This document shows, in pieces, positions 7,859 through 15,171 of a DNA stretch of 33,441 nucleotides. The notes below the pieces were generated by a model that was not told the DNA's origin, did not search any database, and was given only the letters and a program-made list of their open reading frames with translations. Position 1 is the first letter of the stretch. The number at the start of each line of letters is the position of its first letter. Origin of the DNA: a bacterium (GTDB lineage Bacteria > Planctomycetota > JADGBV01); assembly GCA_023261545.1 (NCBI GenBank), contig JAHFOS010000031.1, positions 1-33,441 on the forward strand. The letters are read 5' to 3'. The position numbers were made by a program, and so were the translations under genes.

Positions 7859-8859
7859 AAAAAATCGGCGCGGGCATCATCGGTCTCGGCGTGGGCCGCC
7901 AGCACGCGCTGGCCTTCGCCGCTCATCCGGATTGTCGCGTCGCGCATCTTTGCGATAGCGATCCGGCCCAGCGCGCCTGGGCGGAAAAGCAGCACCCGGA
8001 TGCGAAGTTCTCCACGGACGCGCGCGATCTCATCGGAGATCCCGCTGTGGATGTCGTCGCCGTGGCGAGCTACGACGACGACCACGCCGGCCAGATCCTC
8101 GCGGCTCTGAAGGCTGGCCAACACGTCTTCGCGGAGAAGCCCTTGTGCACGCGCGCGGAGGACGCCGCCGCCATCCGCGCGGAACTGGCGCGTCACCCGG
8201 AGCTGCGCCTTTCCAGCAACCTCATCCTGCGCCGCTACCCGGTCTTCCGCGAACTCCAGAGCCGCCTGCGCGCGGGCGAGCTCGGGGAGGTTTACGCCCT
8301 GGAGGGCGACTACAACTATGGCAGACTGCACAAGCTCACGGAGGGCTGGCGCGGCCGTAGCGCGGACTACTCGGTGATCCTGGGCGGAGGCGTCCATATC
8401 GCGGACCTGCTGCTGTGGCTCGTCGGCGCACCCGCCGAGGAGGTTTACAGCTTGGGCAACGCCTTCGCCAGCCGTGGCAGCGCCTTTCCCGGCCCGGATT
8501 ACGCCTGCTCGCTGGTGCGTTTCCGCGGCGGGGCTGTGGGCAAGGTTTCCGCCAATTTCGGCTGCGTGCATCCCCACTTCCACAATGTGAGCGTTTACGG
8601 CACCCGCGCCACCTTCACCCACGGGCCCGCGGGCACCTTCCTGCACACCTCGCGCGATCCGGCCGTTGCGCCACCGCGGCTCGATCTCCACTATGCGGGC
8701 TGCGCCAATGGCGATCTCATCGCGGACTTCATCGAGGAAATCCTGGGCCGCGGACGCGCCGAAGTGAACGCCGAAGATGTATTCCGGTGCATGGAACTGT
8801 GCTTCGCCATGGAAAAGTCACTCCGTTCCCGGGTTCCCCTGGCCGTGACGCGCCTATAA
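7855..8859 (+). CDS. Gfo/Idh/MocA family NAD(P)-dependent oxidoreductase
   Basis: A 334-residue oxidoreductase acting on sugars or nucleotide sugars in the cytoplasm. The Rossmann motif GIIGLGVGRQH is at residues 7-17, an acidic D34 follows strand 2, and the family's EKP signature (94-96, in HVFAEKPLC) marks the catalytic domain boundary. The C-terminal alpha/beta domain contains the ILGGGVHIADLLLWL helix, with a histidine typical of the active site. The start is the GTG at 7855, which overlaps the previous stop as GTGA and so suggests translational coupling. In nonulosonate-type clusters such enzymes oxidise or reduce an intermediate; the exact substrate here is unknown. Confidence 0.88.
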   Translation: MKKIGAGIIGLGVGRQHALAFAAHPDCRVAHLCDSDPAQRAWAEKQHPDAKFSTDARDLIGDPAVDVVAVASYDDDHAGQILAALKAGQHVFAEKPLCTRAEDAAAIRAELARHPELRLSSNLILRRYPVFRELQSRLRAGELGEVYALEGDYNYGRLHKLTEGWRGRSADYSVILGGGVHIADLLLWLVGAPAEEVYSLGNAFASRGSAFPGPDYACSLVRFRGGAVGKVSANFGCVHPHFHNVSVYGTRATFTHGPAGTFLHTSRDPAVAPPRLDLHYAGCANGDLIADFIEEILGRGRAEVNAEDVFRCMELCFAMEKSLRSRVPLAVTRL

Positions 8860-8867
8860 TCGCCGGC

Positions 8868-10013
8868 ATGAACGCGCTACCTTTCGGCAAACCTATGCTC
8901 GGCGAGGAAGAGCGCCGCGCGGTGCTGGAGGTGCTGGAAAGCGGCGTGCTGGCCCATGGCCCGAAAATCCGCGCCTTCGAGCAGGCCTTTTGCGCCTTCA
9001 CCGGGGCGCCCCATGCCGTGGCGGTGGCCTCGTGCACGGCGGGCCTGCACCTCTATTATTTCGCCGCGGGTCTGGGGCCCGGCGATGAGGTTCTCGTCCC
9101 CGCCATGACCCACACGGCCACGGCCCACGCCGTGGAACTCACCGGCGCGCGCGCGGTCTTCGTGGACGCCGAGCCTCGCACCGGCAACATGGACCTGGAC
9201 GCCCTGGAGGCCGCCATCACCCCGCGCACGCGCGCCATCTCGCCCATGCACTATCTGGGCTACCCGCTGGACATGGAACGGGTGCGGCGCATCGCCGACG
9301 CGCGCAGCCTCATGGTTGTCGAGGATTGCGCCCTGGCCCTGGGCACGCGCCTCCATGGCACGCACGCGGGTCTCTTCGGCGCCGTGGGCTGCTTCTCCTT
9401 CTATCCCGTGAAACACATCACCACCGCCGAGGGCGGCATGGTGATTTGCCGCGACGAGGCGCTGGCCCGCCGCTTCGAGCGCGTGCGCGCCTTCGGCATG
9501 GACAAGCATGTTGGCGAGCGCACCGTGCCGGGTCTTTACGACGTCCAGGAACTCGGCTTCAACTACCGCATGAGCGATATCGAGGCCGCCATCGGTTGCG
9601 AGCAACTGCGCAAGCTGCCGCGCTTTTTGGAGGCGCGACGCGCCAATCATCGGGTGCTGCTCCAGGAACTTAAAGCCATCGAAGAAGTCGCGGTGCTGCA
9701 CGAGGATCGCCCCGGCTTCGAGCCGAGCTATTACTGCCTGGTGGCGCTGCTGCGGGGCTGCCTCGCCGCACGCCGCAACGACGTGCTGCTGGCCCTGAAG
9801 GAACTCGGCATCGGCACCAGCGTCTATTACCCCCACCCCGTGCCCAAGATGAGCTACTATCGCCAGAAGTACGGCACCCGTGACGGAGACCACCCGGTGG
9901 CCACGCGCATCGCCGACACCTCCCTGGCGTTGCCCGTGGGGCCGCACCTCGGCCCCGAGGACATGCGGCGTATCGCCGCGGCCATCAAGGAAGTGCTGGT
10001 AAAACGGCGATGA
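8868..10013 (+). CDS. DegT/DnrJ/EryC1/StrS family PLP-dependent sugar aminotransferase
   Basis: A 381-residue PLP enzyme that aminates a keto-sugar nucleotide, usually with glutamate as donor. The Schiff-base lysine is K182 in FYPVKHITTAEGG. The cofactor-binding VEDCA has D153, and the SPMHYLG motif precedes it. An FNYRMSDIEAAIGCEQL stretch, diagnostic of the family, lies near residue 230. The open frame extends far upstream inside the oxidoreductase gene, but homology begins at MNALPFGKPMLGEEE, so the ATG at 8868, eight bases after the previous stop, is chosen. The stop overlaps the next ATG (ATGA). Together with the downstream acetyltransferase it would install an N-acylated amino group on the sugar. 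Confidence 0.92.
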   Translation: MNALPFGKPMLGEEERRAVLEVLESGVLAHGPKIRAFEQAFCAFTGAPHAVAVASCTAGLHLYYFAAGLGPGDEVLVPAMTHTATAHAVELTGARAVFVDAEPRTGNMDLDALEAAITPRTRAISPMHYLGYPLDMERVRRIADARSLMVVEDCALALGTRLHGTHAGLFGAVGCFSFYPVKHITTAEGGMVICRDEALARRFERVRAFGMDKHVGERTVPGLYDVQELGFNYRMSDIEAAIGCEQLRKLPRFLEARRANHRVLLQELKAIEEVAVLHEDRPGFEPSYYCLVALLRGCLAARRNDVLLALKELGIGTSVYYPHPVPKMSYYRQKYGTRDGDHPVATRIADTSLALPVGPHLGPEDMRRIAAAIKEVLVKRR

Positions 10014-11023
10014 GCGCGCTCGCGGGCAGGCGCATCGCCCTCATCGGCGGCGGCGGTTTCATCGGTCACCACTTGGCGCTGGCCCTCAAGGGGGAGGGAG
10101 CGGACGTGCACGTGGTGGACAGCCTGCAGGTCAACAACCTCATTTACCTCTATTCCCAGGACAGCGCCGCGGAGAGCCGCAAAGTTTACCAGCGCATGGT
10201 GTTCGAGCGCCTGGATGAACTCGACCGCGCCGCCATCCCGCTGCACACCCAGGACGCTCGCTACTATCACGAGCTGAGCCGCGTGCTGGAGCGCATCGCC
10301 CCCGACACCATTATTCAGCTCGCCGCCGTGGCCCACGCCTCGCGCTCCAACAAGGACCCCTACACCACCTTCGACCACAGCCTGCACACCCTGGAGAACG
10401 CCCTCGACTACGCGCGCGGGTCCGGAGTGCGCCATTTCATCTACTTCTCTTCGAGCATGGTTTACGGCACCTTCGAATCCGGCGCCGTGGACGAGGACAG
10501 CCCCTGCAATCCCCTGGGCATCTACGGCGCGCTCAAGTACGCCGGCGAGAAGCTGGTCATCGCCTATCACCAGGTTTTCGGCCTGCCCTACACCATCGTG
10601 CGGCCCTCGGCGCTCTACGGCGAGCGCTGCGTGAGCCGCCGCGTGATCCAAATCTTCATCGAGAACGCGCTGCGGGGTCGCCCGCTCGAAATGAGCGGCG
10701 ACGGCTCGGACAGCCTCGATTTCACTTATATCCAGGATCTGGTGCAGGGCCTCAGCCTCTGCCTCACCGTGGAGGAAGCCAAGGGCGGGATCTTCAACCT
10801 CACCTACGGCCGGGCGCGGGCGCTCAATGAGGTGGCGGAGCTGCTGCGCCACGAGTTTCCCGGCCTTGAAGTGCGCAGCGTGCCGAAGGACAAGCTCATG
10901 CCCGACCGCGGCACGCTCAACATCGCGCGCGCGCGCCGCGTCCTCGGCTACGCGCCGCGCTTCCCCATCGAGACGGGTGTGACCCGCTATCTGGACTGGT
11001 ATCGCACTTTCTGGAAAGGCTGA
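10010..11023 (+). CDS. Extended SDR NAD-dependent epimerase/dehydratase
   Basis: A 337-residue extended short-chain dehydrogenase of the nucleotide-sugar epimerase/dehydratase type. The NAD-binding motif GGGGFIG is at 13-19, the catalytic YxxxK is Y172-K176 in GIYGALKYAGEK, and the SSSMVYG strand before it supplies the active-site serine. The RPSALYGERC substrate-loop motif and the C-terminal DFTYIQDLVQGL helix match the epimerase family. It overlaps the aminotransferase stop by four bases. It could be the epimerase or 4,6-dehydratase step before amination. The sequence alone does not separate these: a dehydratase would normally have TDE in the active site, and that motif is not evident. Confidence 0.88.
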   Translation: MSALAGRRIALIGGGGFIGHHLALALKGEGADVHVVDSLQVNNLIYLYSQDSAAESRKVYQRMVFERLDELDRAAIPLHTQDARYYHELSRVLERIAPDTIIQLAAVAHASRSNKDPYTTFDHSLHTLENALDYARGSGVRHFIYFSSSMVYGTFESGAVDEDSPCNPLGIYGALKYAGEKLVIAYHQVFGLPYTIVRPSALYGERCVSRRVIQIFIENALRGRPLEMSGDGSDSLDFTYIQDLVQGLSLCLTVEEAKGGIFNLTYGRARALNEVAELLRHEFPGLEVRSVPKDKLMPDRGTLNIARARRVLGYAPRFPIETGVTRYLDWYRTFWKG

Positions 11024-11030
11024 TCCTGCC

Positions 11031-11759
11031 GTGGGGGGGGACGTCTTGCGCGCGGACAGCTTCCTCGCGGAAATCCTGGGCCGGCCCGCATACAGCCTGG
11101 ATTGGCCGCAGGGGGCCGACACGGCGCAACGCATCGCCGCGGCGCTGCGCGGGCTCCCAGGCCAACACTTCGTTTATGCAAAAACATCCCCGGAGCACTG
11201 CGCCCATCTCCATATCCTGGAAGAACTGGGGTTCCGGCTGACCGATACCACCGTGAGACTGCGCAAGGAACTTGACCCCGGTGCGCGCCAGCCCTTAGAC
11301 GCGCGCGTGCGTCCGGCGCGACCCGCCGACAGCGAAGCGGTGGCCGCCATCGCGGCGAGCAGTTTCCGCTTCTCGCGCTTCCACCTCGACCCGCGCATCC
11401 CGCGCGCCCAGGCCGATCTCATCAAGGCGCGCTGGGCCGGCAACTTCTTCAAGGGATTGCGCGGGGATAGCATGCTGGTAGCGGAGCAAGCGGGCGAAGT
11501 GGCGGGATTCAACCTCATCCTTTTCGCCGCGGGTGGCGCCGCCATCGTGGATCTCATCGCCGTGGCGCCGAAACACCAGCGGCGGGGCCTGGGCCGGGCT
11601 CTGCTGCGCGCCACCGAAACCGCGCGCGACGGACTCAAGGCCATCAAGCTGGGCACACAGCTTGCCAATCTGCAATCCCTCGCTTTCTACCAGTCCGAAG
11701 GTTTTCAGTTGGTCTCCGCCGAGCACGTGCTGCACCACCACGGAGCGGACGCGCCTTGA
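11031..11759 (+). CDS. GNAT N-acetyltransferase, WecD-like
   Basis: A 242-residue protein. The C-terminal half is a GNAT domain with the acetyl-CoA pyrophosphate-binding loop QRRGLG at 183-188 after a LIAVAP strand, then LANLQSLAFYQSEGF. The N-terminal ~80 residues, with HFVYAKTSPEH and LEELGFRLTDTTVRLRK, resemble the first half of the dTDP-fucosamine acetyltransferase WecD. That enzyme acetylates a 4-amino sugar made by a DegT-type aminotransferase. Its position after the aminotransferase fits N-acetylation of the newly made sugar amine. The start is the GTG at 11031, seven bases after the SDR stop, and the stop overlaps the TTG start of the synthase. The acetyl donor role is family knowledge; the substrate is inferred. 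Confidence 0.8.
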   Translation: MGGDVLRADSFLAEILGRPAYSLDWPQGADTAQRIAAALRGLPGQHFVYAKTSPEHCAHLHILEELGFRLTDTTVRLRKELDPGARQPLDARVRPARPADSEAVAAIAASSFRFSRFHLDPRIPRAQADLIKARWAGNFFKGLRGDSMLVAEQAGEVAGFNLILFAAGGAAIVDLIAVAPKHQRRGLGRALLRATETARDGLKAIKLGTQLANLQSLAFYQSEGFQLVSAEHVLHHHGADAP

Positions 11760-12784
11760 AAATCGGTCCCCTCGACCTGGATCGGCGCGTGCTGATCGTC
11801 GCCGAGATCGGCAACAACCACGAAGGCGACGCCGCGCGCGCCGCGCGCATGATCCGCCTCGCCGCCGAGGCTGGCGCCGACGCGGTGAAATTGCAGACCT
11901 TTCGCGCCGAGGATTACGTGAGCCCCGCCGATCCCGAGCGCCTGGCGCGGCTGAAACGCTTCGAGCTGTCCCCCGAAGCCTTTCGGGAGCTCGCCCGCGA
12001 GGCTGGGCGCGTTGGCGTGCCGTTTTTCTCAACGCCTTTCGATCTGGCGAGCCTGGATCTCGTCGCCGAGATTTCCTGTGCCATCAAGATAGCCTCCGGG
12101 GATCTCGTTTTCTATCCCCTCATCGAAAAAGCGGCTCGCACCGGCAAACCTATGATCCTGTCCACGGGCCTGGCGGAGTTGCCCCTGGTGCGGCGCACCG
12201 TTTCCCTGGTGGAGACCACTTGGGGGGAGATGGGCCACCGCGGCGATCTCGCCGTCCTGCACTGCGTGGTCGCCTATCCCACGCCCGCCGACCAGGCGAA
12301 TCTCGGCGCCATCGCGGCGCTGCGGCGCGAATTTCCCGCCTGCACCGTGGGTTACTCCGACCATACGGCGGGCATCGAGGCCGCGCCGTTGGCGGTGGCC
12401 CTGGGAGCGCGCATCATCGAGAAGCACTTCACCCTGGACAAGAATTTCTCCTCTTTCCGCGACCACCAGCTTTCCGCCGACCCCCCCGAAATGGCGGAAC
12501 TCGTGAAGGCGGTGCGCCGCGCCGAGGCGCTGTTGGGCGACGGCATCAAGACGCCGCGCCCCTGCGAGATCGGCAACCTGGCGCTGGTGCGCCGCTCCAT
12601 CGCGCTGAACCGCTACCTCACGGCGGGGGAGATGCTGCGCCGCGAGCACCTCACCTGGACGCGGCCCGCCGGAGGTTTCGCGCCGGGCCGGGAAGCCGAG
12701 GTTTTGGGCCGCCGTCTGAAACGCGCCCTCGCCAAGGGCGCGCAACTGCACGCGGAAGACCTTGAGGATGGCAGGCAAGCCTAG
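11756..12784 (+). CDS. N-acetylneuraminate (NeuB/SpsE) family synthase
   Basis: A 342-residue sialic-acid-synthase-like enzyme, which condenses phosphoenolpyruvate with an amino-hexose to form a nine-carbon acidic sugar. The TIM-barrel domain has AEIGNNHEG (16-24), AVKLQTF (43-49), FFSTPFD (90-96), IKIASGD (110-116) and GYSDHT (199-204). EKHFTLDK (222-229) carries a metal-binding histidine. Residues about 278-338 form the C-terminal SAF (antifreeze-like) domain typical of NeuB. Where NeuB, PseI and LegI usually have GPDH, this protein has FSSFRDHQLS (231-240), so it probably belongs to a separate clade and may use another acceptor sugar. The start is a TTG overlapping the previous stop (TTGA). 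It ends the first part of the cluster. Confidence 0.85.
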   Translation: MKIGPLDLDRRVLIVAEIGNNHEGDAARAARMIRLAAEAGADAVKLQTFRAEDYVSPADPERLARLKRFELSPEAFRELAREAGRVGVPFFSTPFDLASLDLVAEISCAIKIASGDLVFYPLIEKAARTGKPMILSTGLAELPLVRRTVSLVETTWGEMGHRGDLAVLHCVVAYPTPADQANLGAIAALRREFPACTVGYSDHTAGIEAAPLAVALGARIIEKHFTLDKNFSSFRDHQLSADPPEMAELVKAVRRAEALLGDGIKTPRPCEIGNLALVRRSIALNRYLTAGEMLRREHLTWTRPAGGFAPGREAEVLGRRLKRALAKGAQLHAEDLEDGRQA

Positions 12785-12827
12785 TTTGCCGCTGGTCAAC
12801 AGTCTTCAGGTAGATGCAGAAAGTGAG

Positions 12828-12874
12828 TTGACTCGGCCCGGAGTGAAGTTAAAATTGAAGTTGAAGTTCACTTT
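12828..12874 (+). promoter_or_regulatory. Promoter and inverted-repeat operator of the toxin-antitoxin module
   Basis: TTGACT (12828-12833) and TAAAAT (12850-12855), separated by 16 bases, form a good sigma-70-type promoter. An imperfect inverted repeat, AGTGAA (12842-12847) and TTCACT (12867-12872), flanks the -10 element, and three GAAGTT direct repeats lie inside it. This is the usual layout for autorepression by the antitoxin. The signal lies between the NeuB-family gene and the antitoxin gene, so the module need not rely on operon readthrough. Confidence 0.5.
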
Positions 12875-12886
12875 GGGCCGCGAGCC

Positions 12887-13123
12887 ATGACCTCCGTCAC
12901 CATGCTTGAATTCCGCCGCAACGCGCGCCGCTACCTGGATCGGGTGCGCAAGGGCCAGCGCTACGTGCTCACCCTGCGCGGCAAGCCGGTGGCGCGCCTG
13001 GAGCCGGTGGAGGAGGAGTACGATGAAAATGATCCGTTCTTCTCCATCGTGGGTTTGATTCAAGAGGATCTGGGATCGCTCACCAATGAGGAAATAGATC
13101 GCATCGTCTACCGTGATCCCTGA
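12887..13123 (+). CDS. Phd/YefM-type antitoxin (prevent-host-death family)
   Basis: A 78-residue protein. The N-terminal part (MTSVTMLEFRRNARRYLDRV, then RYVLTLRGKPVARLEPV) matches the Phd/YefM DNA-binding fold, with the typical helix followed by a beta hairpin. The acidic C-terminal tail, EEEYDENDPFFSIVG onward, is expected to wrap around and neutralise the toxin. The gene overlaps the PIN toxin frame by 11 bases, the standard order for such modules. It probably represses its own promoter through the inverted repeat just upstream. Confidence 0.85.
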   Translation: MTSVTMLEFRRNARRYLDRVRKGQRYVLTLRGKPVARLEPVEEEYDENDPFFSIVGLIQEDLGSLTNEEIDRIVYRDP

Positions 13124-13526
13124 AATCTTCATAGACACCAGCGGGCTTGTGGCGGCGCTGGCGGAAAAGGACGAACGGCATGCCGGTGCCGTGGCCTGCA
13201 TTGAAAGGGCGCGGGGGACGCGCCAGCGCTTTATCACCACGGATTATATCCTTGACGAGACCGTCTCCGTTCTCCAGTCGAGAAATGTGGCCCATTATAT
13301 CGCGCCTCTTTTCGAGAGGATATTCGCCGCCCAGCTATGCCGCGTCGAATGGATGGACCAGGACGGCTTCCATTCAGTAAAAAATTTCTTGCTCCGACAT
13401 AGTGACAAGGGCTGGTCTTTCACCGATTGCTTCTCCTTCGTGGTCATGAAACAGCGCGGCATCACCGAGGCGCTGAGTTCGGATCGCCACTTCAAGCAGG
13501 CCGGATTCAAGCCGCTGCTGGCGTGA
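13113..13526 (+). CDS. PIN-domain ribonuclease toxin, VapC-like
   Basis: A 137-residue PIN-domain protein, predicted Mg2+-dependent RNase and toxin partner of the adjacent Phd-type antitoxin. The acidic metal-binding residues are present: D8 in IFIDTSG, E49 in YILDETV, D105 in SFTDCFSF and D124 in SSDRHF. Length and motif spacing are normal, so the toxin appears intact. The start is the GTG at 13113, inside the end of the antitoxin gene, which suggests coupled translation. The module separates the NeuB-family synthase from the formyltransferase in an otherwise tightly packed gene series, so it is likely a later insertion. RNA targets cannot be inferred. Confidence 0.88.
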   Translation: MIPEIFIDTSGLVAALAEKDERHAGAVACIERARGTRQRFITTDYILDETVSVLQSRNVAHYIAPLFERIFAAQLCRVEWMDQDGFHSVKNFLLRHSDKGWSFTDCFSFVVMKQRGITEALSSDRHFKQAGFKPLLA

Positions 13527-13554
13527 AGCTGGGAACGTTAAACCTGGTTGGGTG

Positions 13555-14265
13555 ATGCGCCTCGCCGTGCTCACCACGGAAACGCCGCACCACACCTGGT
13601 TCGTGATGCGGCTGGCCGAGCGCCTCCCCATCGCGCGGGTGGTCGTTGAGGAGCACGCGCCACCCGCTCCTTTTCCCACGTTCCATCCCTTCGAGGCGCG
13701 GCGCGACGAGCACGAGCGCGCGGCCTTCTTCGCCGGGCGAGAAGCGCGCATCAGCGATTTCGCGCCGGTCACGGCCTGCGCCTCCGTCAACGCATCGGAG
13801 ATCGTAGCCGACCTCGCCAAGCTCGGCCCGGACCTCACCGTGGTCTTCGGCACCGGCCTGCTGCGCCGCGCGCTGCTCGAAGGCACTCCGGGCGTGCTGC
13901 TGAACCTCCACGGCGGAAATCCCGAGGAATACCGCGGCCTCGACAGCCAGCTCTGGGCCGTGTATCACGGGGACTTCCCGGCCCTGGTGACCACCTTGCA
14001 CTTCGTGGACCCGGAACTCGACACCGGCGACATCGCCTTCCAGGCCGCCGTCCCGCTTCATCCCGGCATGGAGCTCCACGAACTCCGGGCCGCCAACACC
14101 GGGGTGTGCGTGGACCTCGCGCTGGCCGCCGCCAGCGAGTTCGCGCGCTCGGGCAACGTGCCGCGCCGCCCCCAGGCCAGGAAAGGCCGCTATTACTCGC
14201 ACATGCCGGCGGTGCTCAAGGACCTGTGCGTGCGGCGTTTCGCGCGCCACGCCGCGAAGAAATGA
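13555..14265 (+). CDS. Methionyl-tRNA formyltransferase-like sugar N-formyltransferase
   Basis: A 236-residue formyltransferase fold protein that transfers a formyl group from N10-formyl-tetrahydrofolate to an amine. The catalytic triad is N117 and H119 in LLNLHGG and D156 in PELDTGDI; the EEYRGLDSQLWAV segment between is characteristic of sugar N-formyltransferases. It is shorter than tRNA formyltransferase (about 310 residues) and lacks its C-terminal tRNA-binding domain. Its neighbours also favour a sugar-amine substrate. The ATG at 13555 is preferred over the GTG immediately before it. The stop overlaps the next ATG (ATGA). It may formylate an amino sugar made by the upstream aminotransferase. 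Confidence 0.8.
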   Translation: MRLAVLTTETPHHTWFVMRLAERLPIARVVVEEHAPPAPFPTFHPFEARRDEHERAAFFAGREARISDFAPVTACASVNASEIVADLAKLGPDLTVVFGTGLLRRALLEGTPGVLLNLHGGNPEEYRGLDSQLWAVYHGDFPALVTTLHFVDPELDTGDIAFQAAVPLHPGMELHELRAANTGVCVDLALAAASEFARSGNVPRRPQARKGRYYSHMPAVLKDLCVRRFARHAAKK

Positions 14266-15170
14266 AAAGCTACGCCGAGCGGCTGGAGCGCCAACGCCTC
14301 GCCATCTTCCTGTTGCACGGGATCGTGGCGCGCCCGCCCGCGCCGGGGTCGCTGCGCAATTACACGCGCAAGCATATCCCGGTCCAGGACTTCGAGGAAT
14401 TCCTTGCGGCCCTGCTGGAGCGCGGGCGACCCTTGACGATGAACGAGGTGCTGGAGACGTGTCGCGCGGGCCAGCCCTTTTCCGACCGCAGCTTCGCCAT
14501 CACCTTCGACGACGGATTCGCCAACAACCTCACCGTGGCCGCCCCCGTGTTGCGGCGCTTCAAAATCCCGGCCTGTTTCTACGTCACCACCTCCTTCGTC
14601 GAGAGCAACCTCATGTCCTGGACGGATCGCCTGGAGGATCTCATCGAGCGGGCTCCCAACCGCAGCGCGCGTTTCGCCGGCGGCGACCACGCGCTCGCGG
14701 ATCGCCGCAGCCGCATCCAGTTCCTGGAGATCCTGCGCCGTGAACTCAAGTCCGGGCCCGCCGCCGCCATCCCGCCGGCCCTGGACGACCTCGCGCGTCA
14801 GTGCGGGATCCCCCTCGCCGCCTCGGGAACGGGCGAATTGGATCGCAAGCTGAATTGGGATGAAGTGCGGCAACTGGCCCGCGATCCCCTCTTCACCGTG
14901 GGCGGTCACAGCCACCAACACCTGGTGCTCGCCGCCATGGAGCCCGCGGCCCTGGAACAGGAGATCCGCACCAGCATGGAAATACTGGAAAACCGCCTGG
15001 GCTTCAAGCCGCACCATTACTCCTATCCCGAGGGCACGCCTTCGGCCTACAGCGAAGCGGTCATCCGCGAACTGCGCCGCCACGGCGTCACCTGCTGCCC
15101 CACCGCCGAGGACGGCATCAACGCCGCCGAGGCCGACCCCTTCCGGTTGAAACGTATCATGGTGACCTGA
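14262..15170 (+). CDS. Polysaccharide deacetylase (NodB homology domain, CE4)
   Basis: A 302-residue CE4-type deacetylase. Motif 1, TFDDGFANN (81-89), carries the catalytic base and metal aspartates, and motif 2, GGHSHQH, gives the H216/H220 metal pair. SYPEGTPSAY further on matches the motif-3 region. No signal peptide is seen, so it probably acts in the cytoplasm on a sugar or lipid-linked precursor. The open frame extends upstream within the formyltransferase gene, but the ATG at 14262, in an ATGA overlap with that gene's stop, is the natural start. Placed between an N-formyltransferase and AsnB, it may unmask an amine during sugar remodelling. Confidence 0.85.
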   Translation: MKSYAERLERQRLAIFLLHGIVARPPAPGSLRNYTRKHIPVQDFEEFLAALLERGRPLTMNEVLETCRAGQPFSDRSFAITFDDGFANNLTVAAPVLRRFKIPACFYVTTSFVESNLMSWTDRLEDLIERAPNRSARFAGGDHALADRRSRIQFLEILRRELKSGPAAAIPPALDDLARQCGIPLAASGTGELDRKLNWDEVRQLARDPLFTVGGHSHQHLVLAAMEPAALEQEIRTSMEILENRLGFKPHHYSYPEGTPSAYSEAVIRELRRHGVTCCPTAEDGINAAEADPFRLKRIMVT

Positions 15171-15171
15171 A

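Noticed and set aside
9857..11134. 425-codon minus-strand frame
   Set aside because: Antisense to the aminotransferase and SDR genes, whose motifs are clear on the plus strand.
12841..12874. Three GAAGTT direct repeats as a possible CRISPR-like or iteron array
   Set aside because: The units are only six bases, irregularly spaced and within the toxin-antitoxin promoter; operator sequence is the simpler reading.
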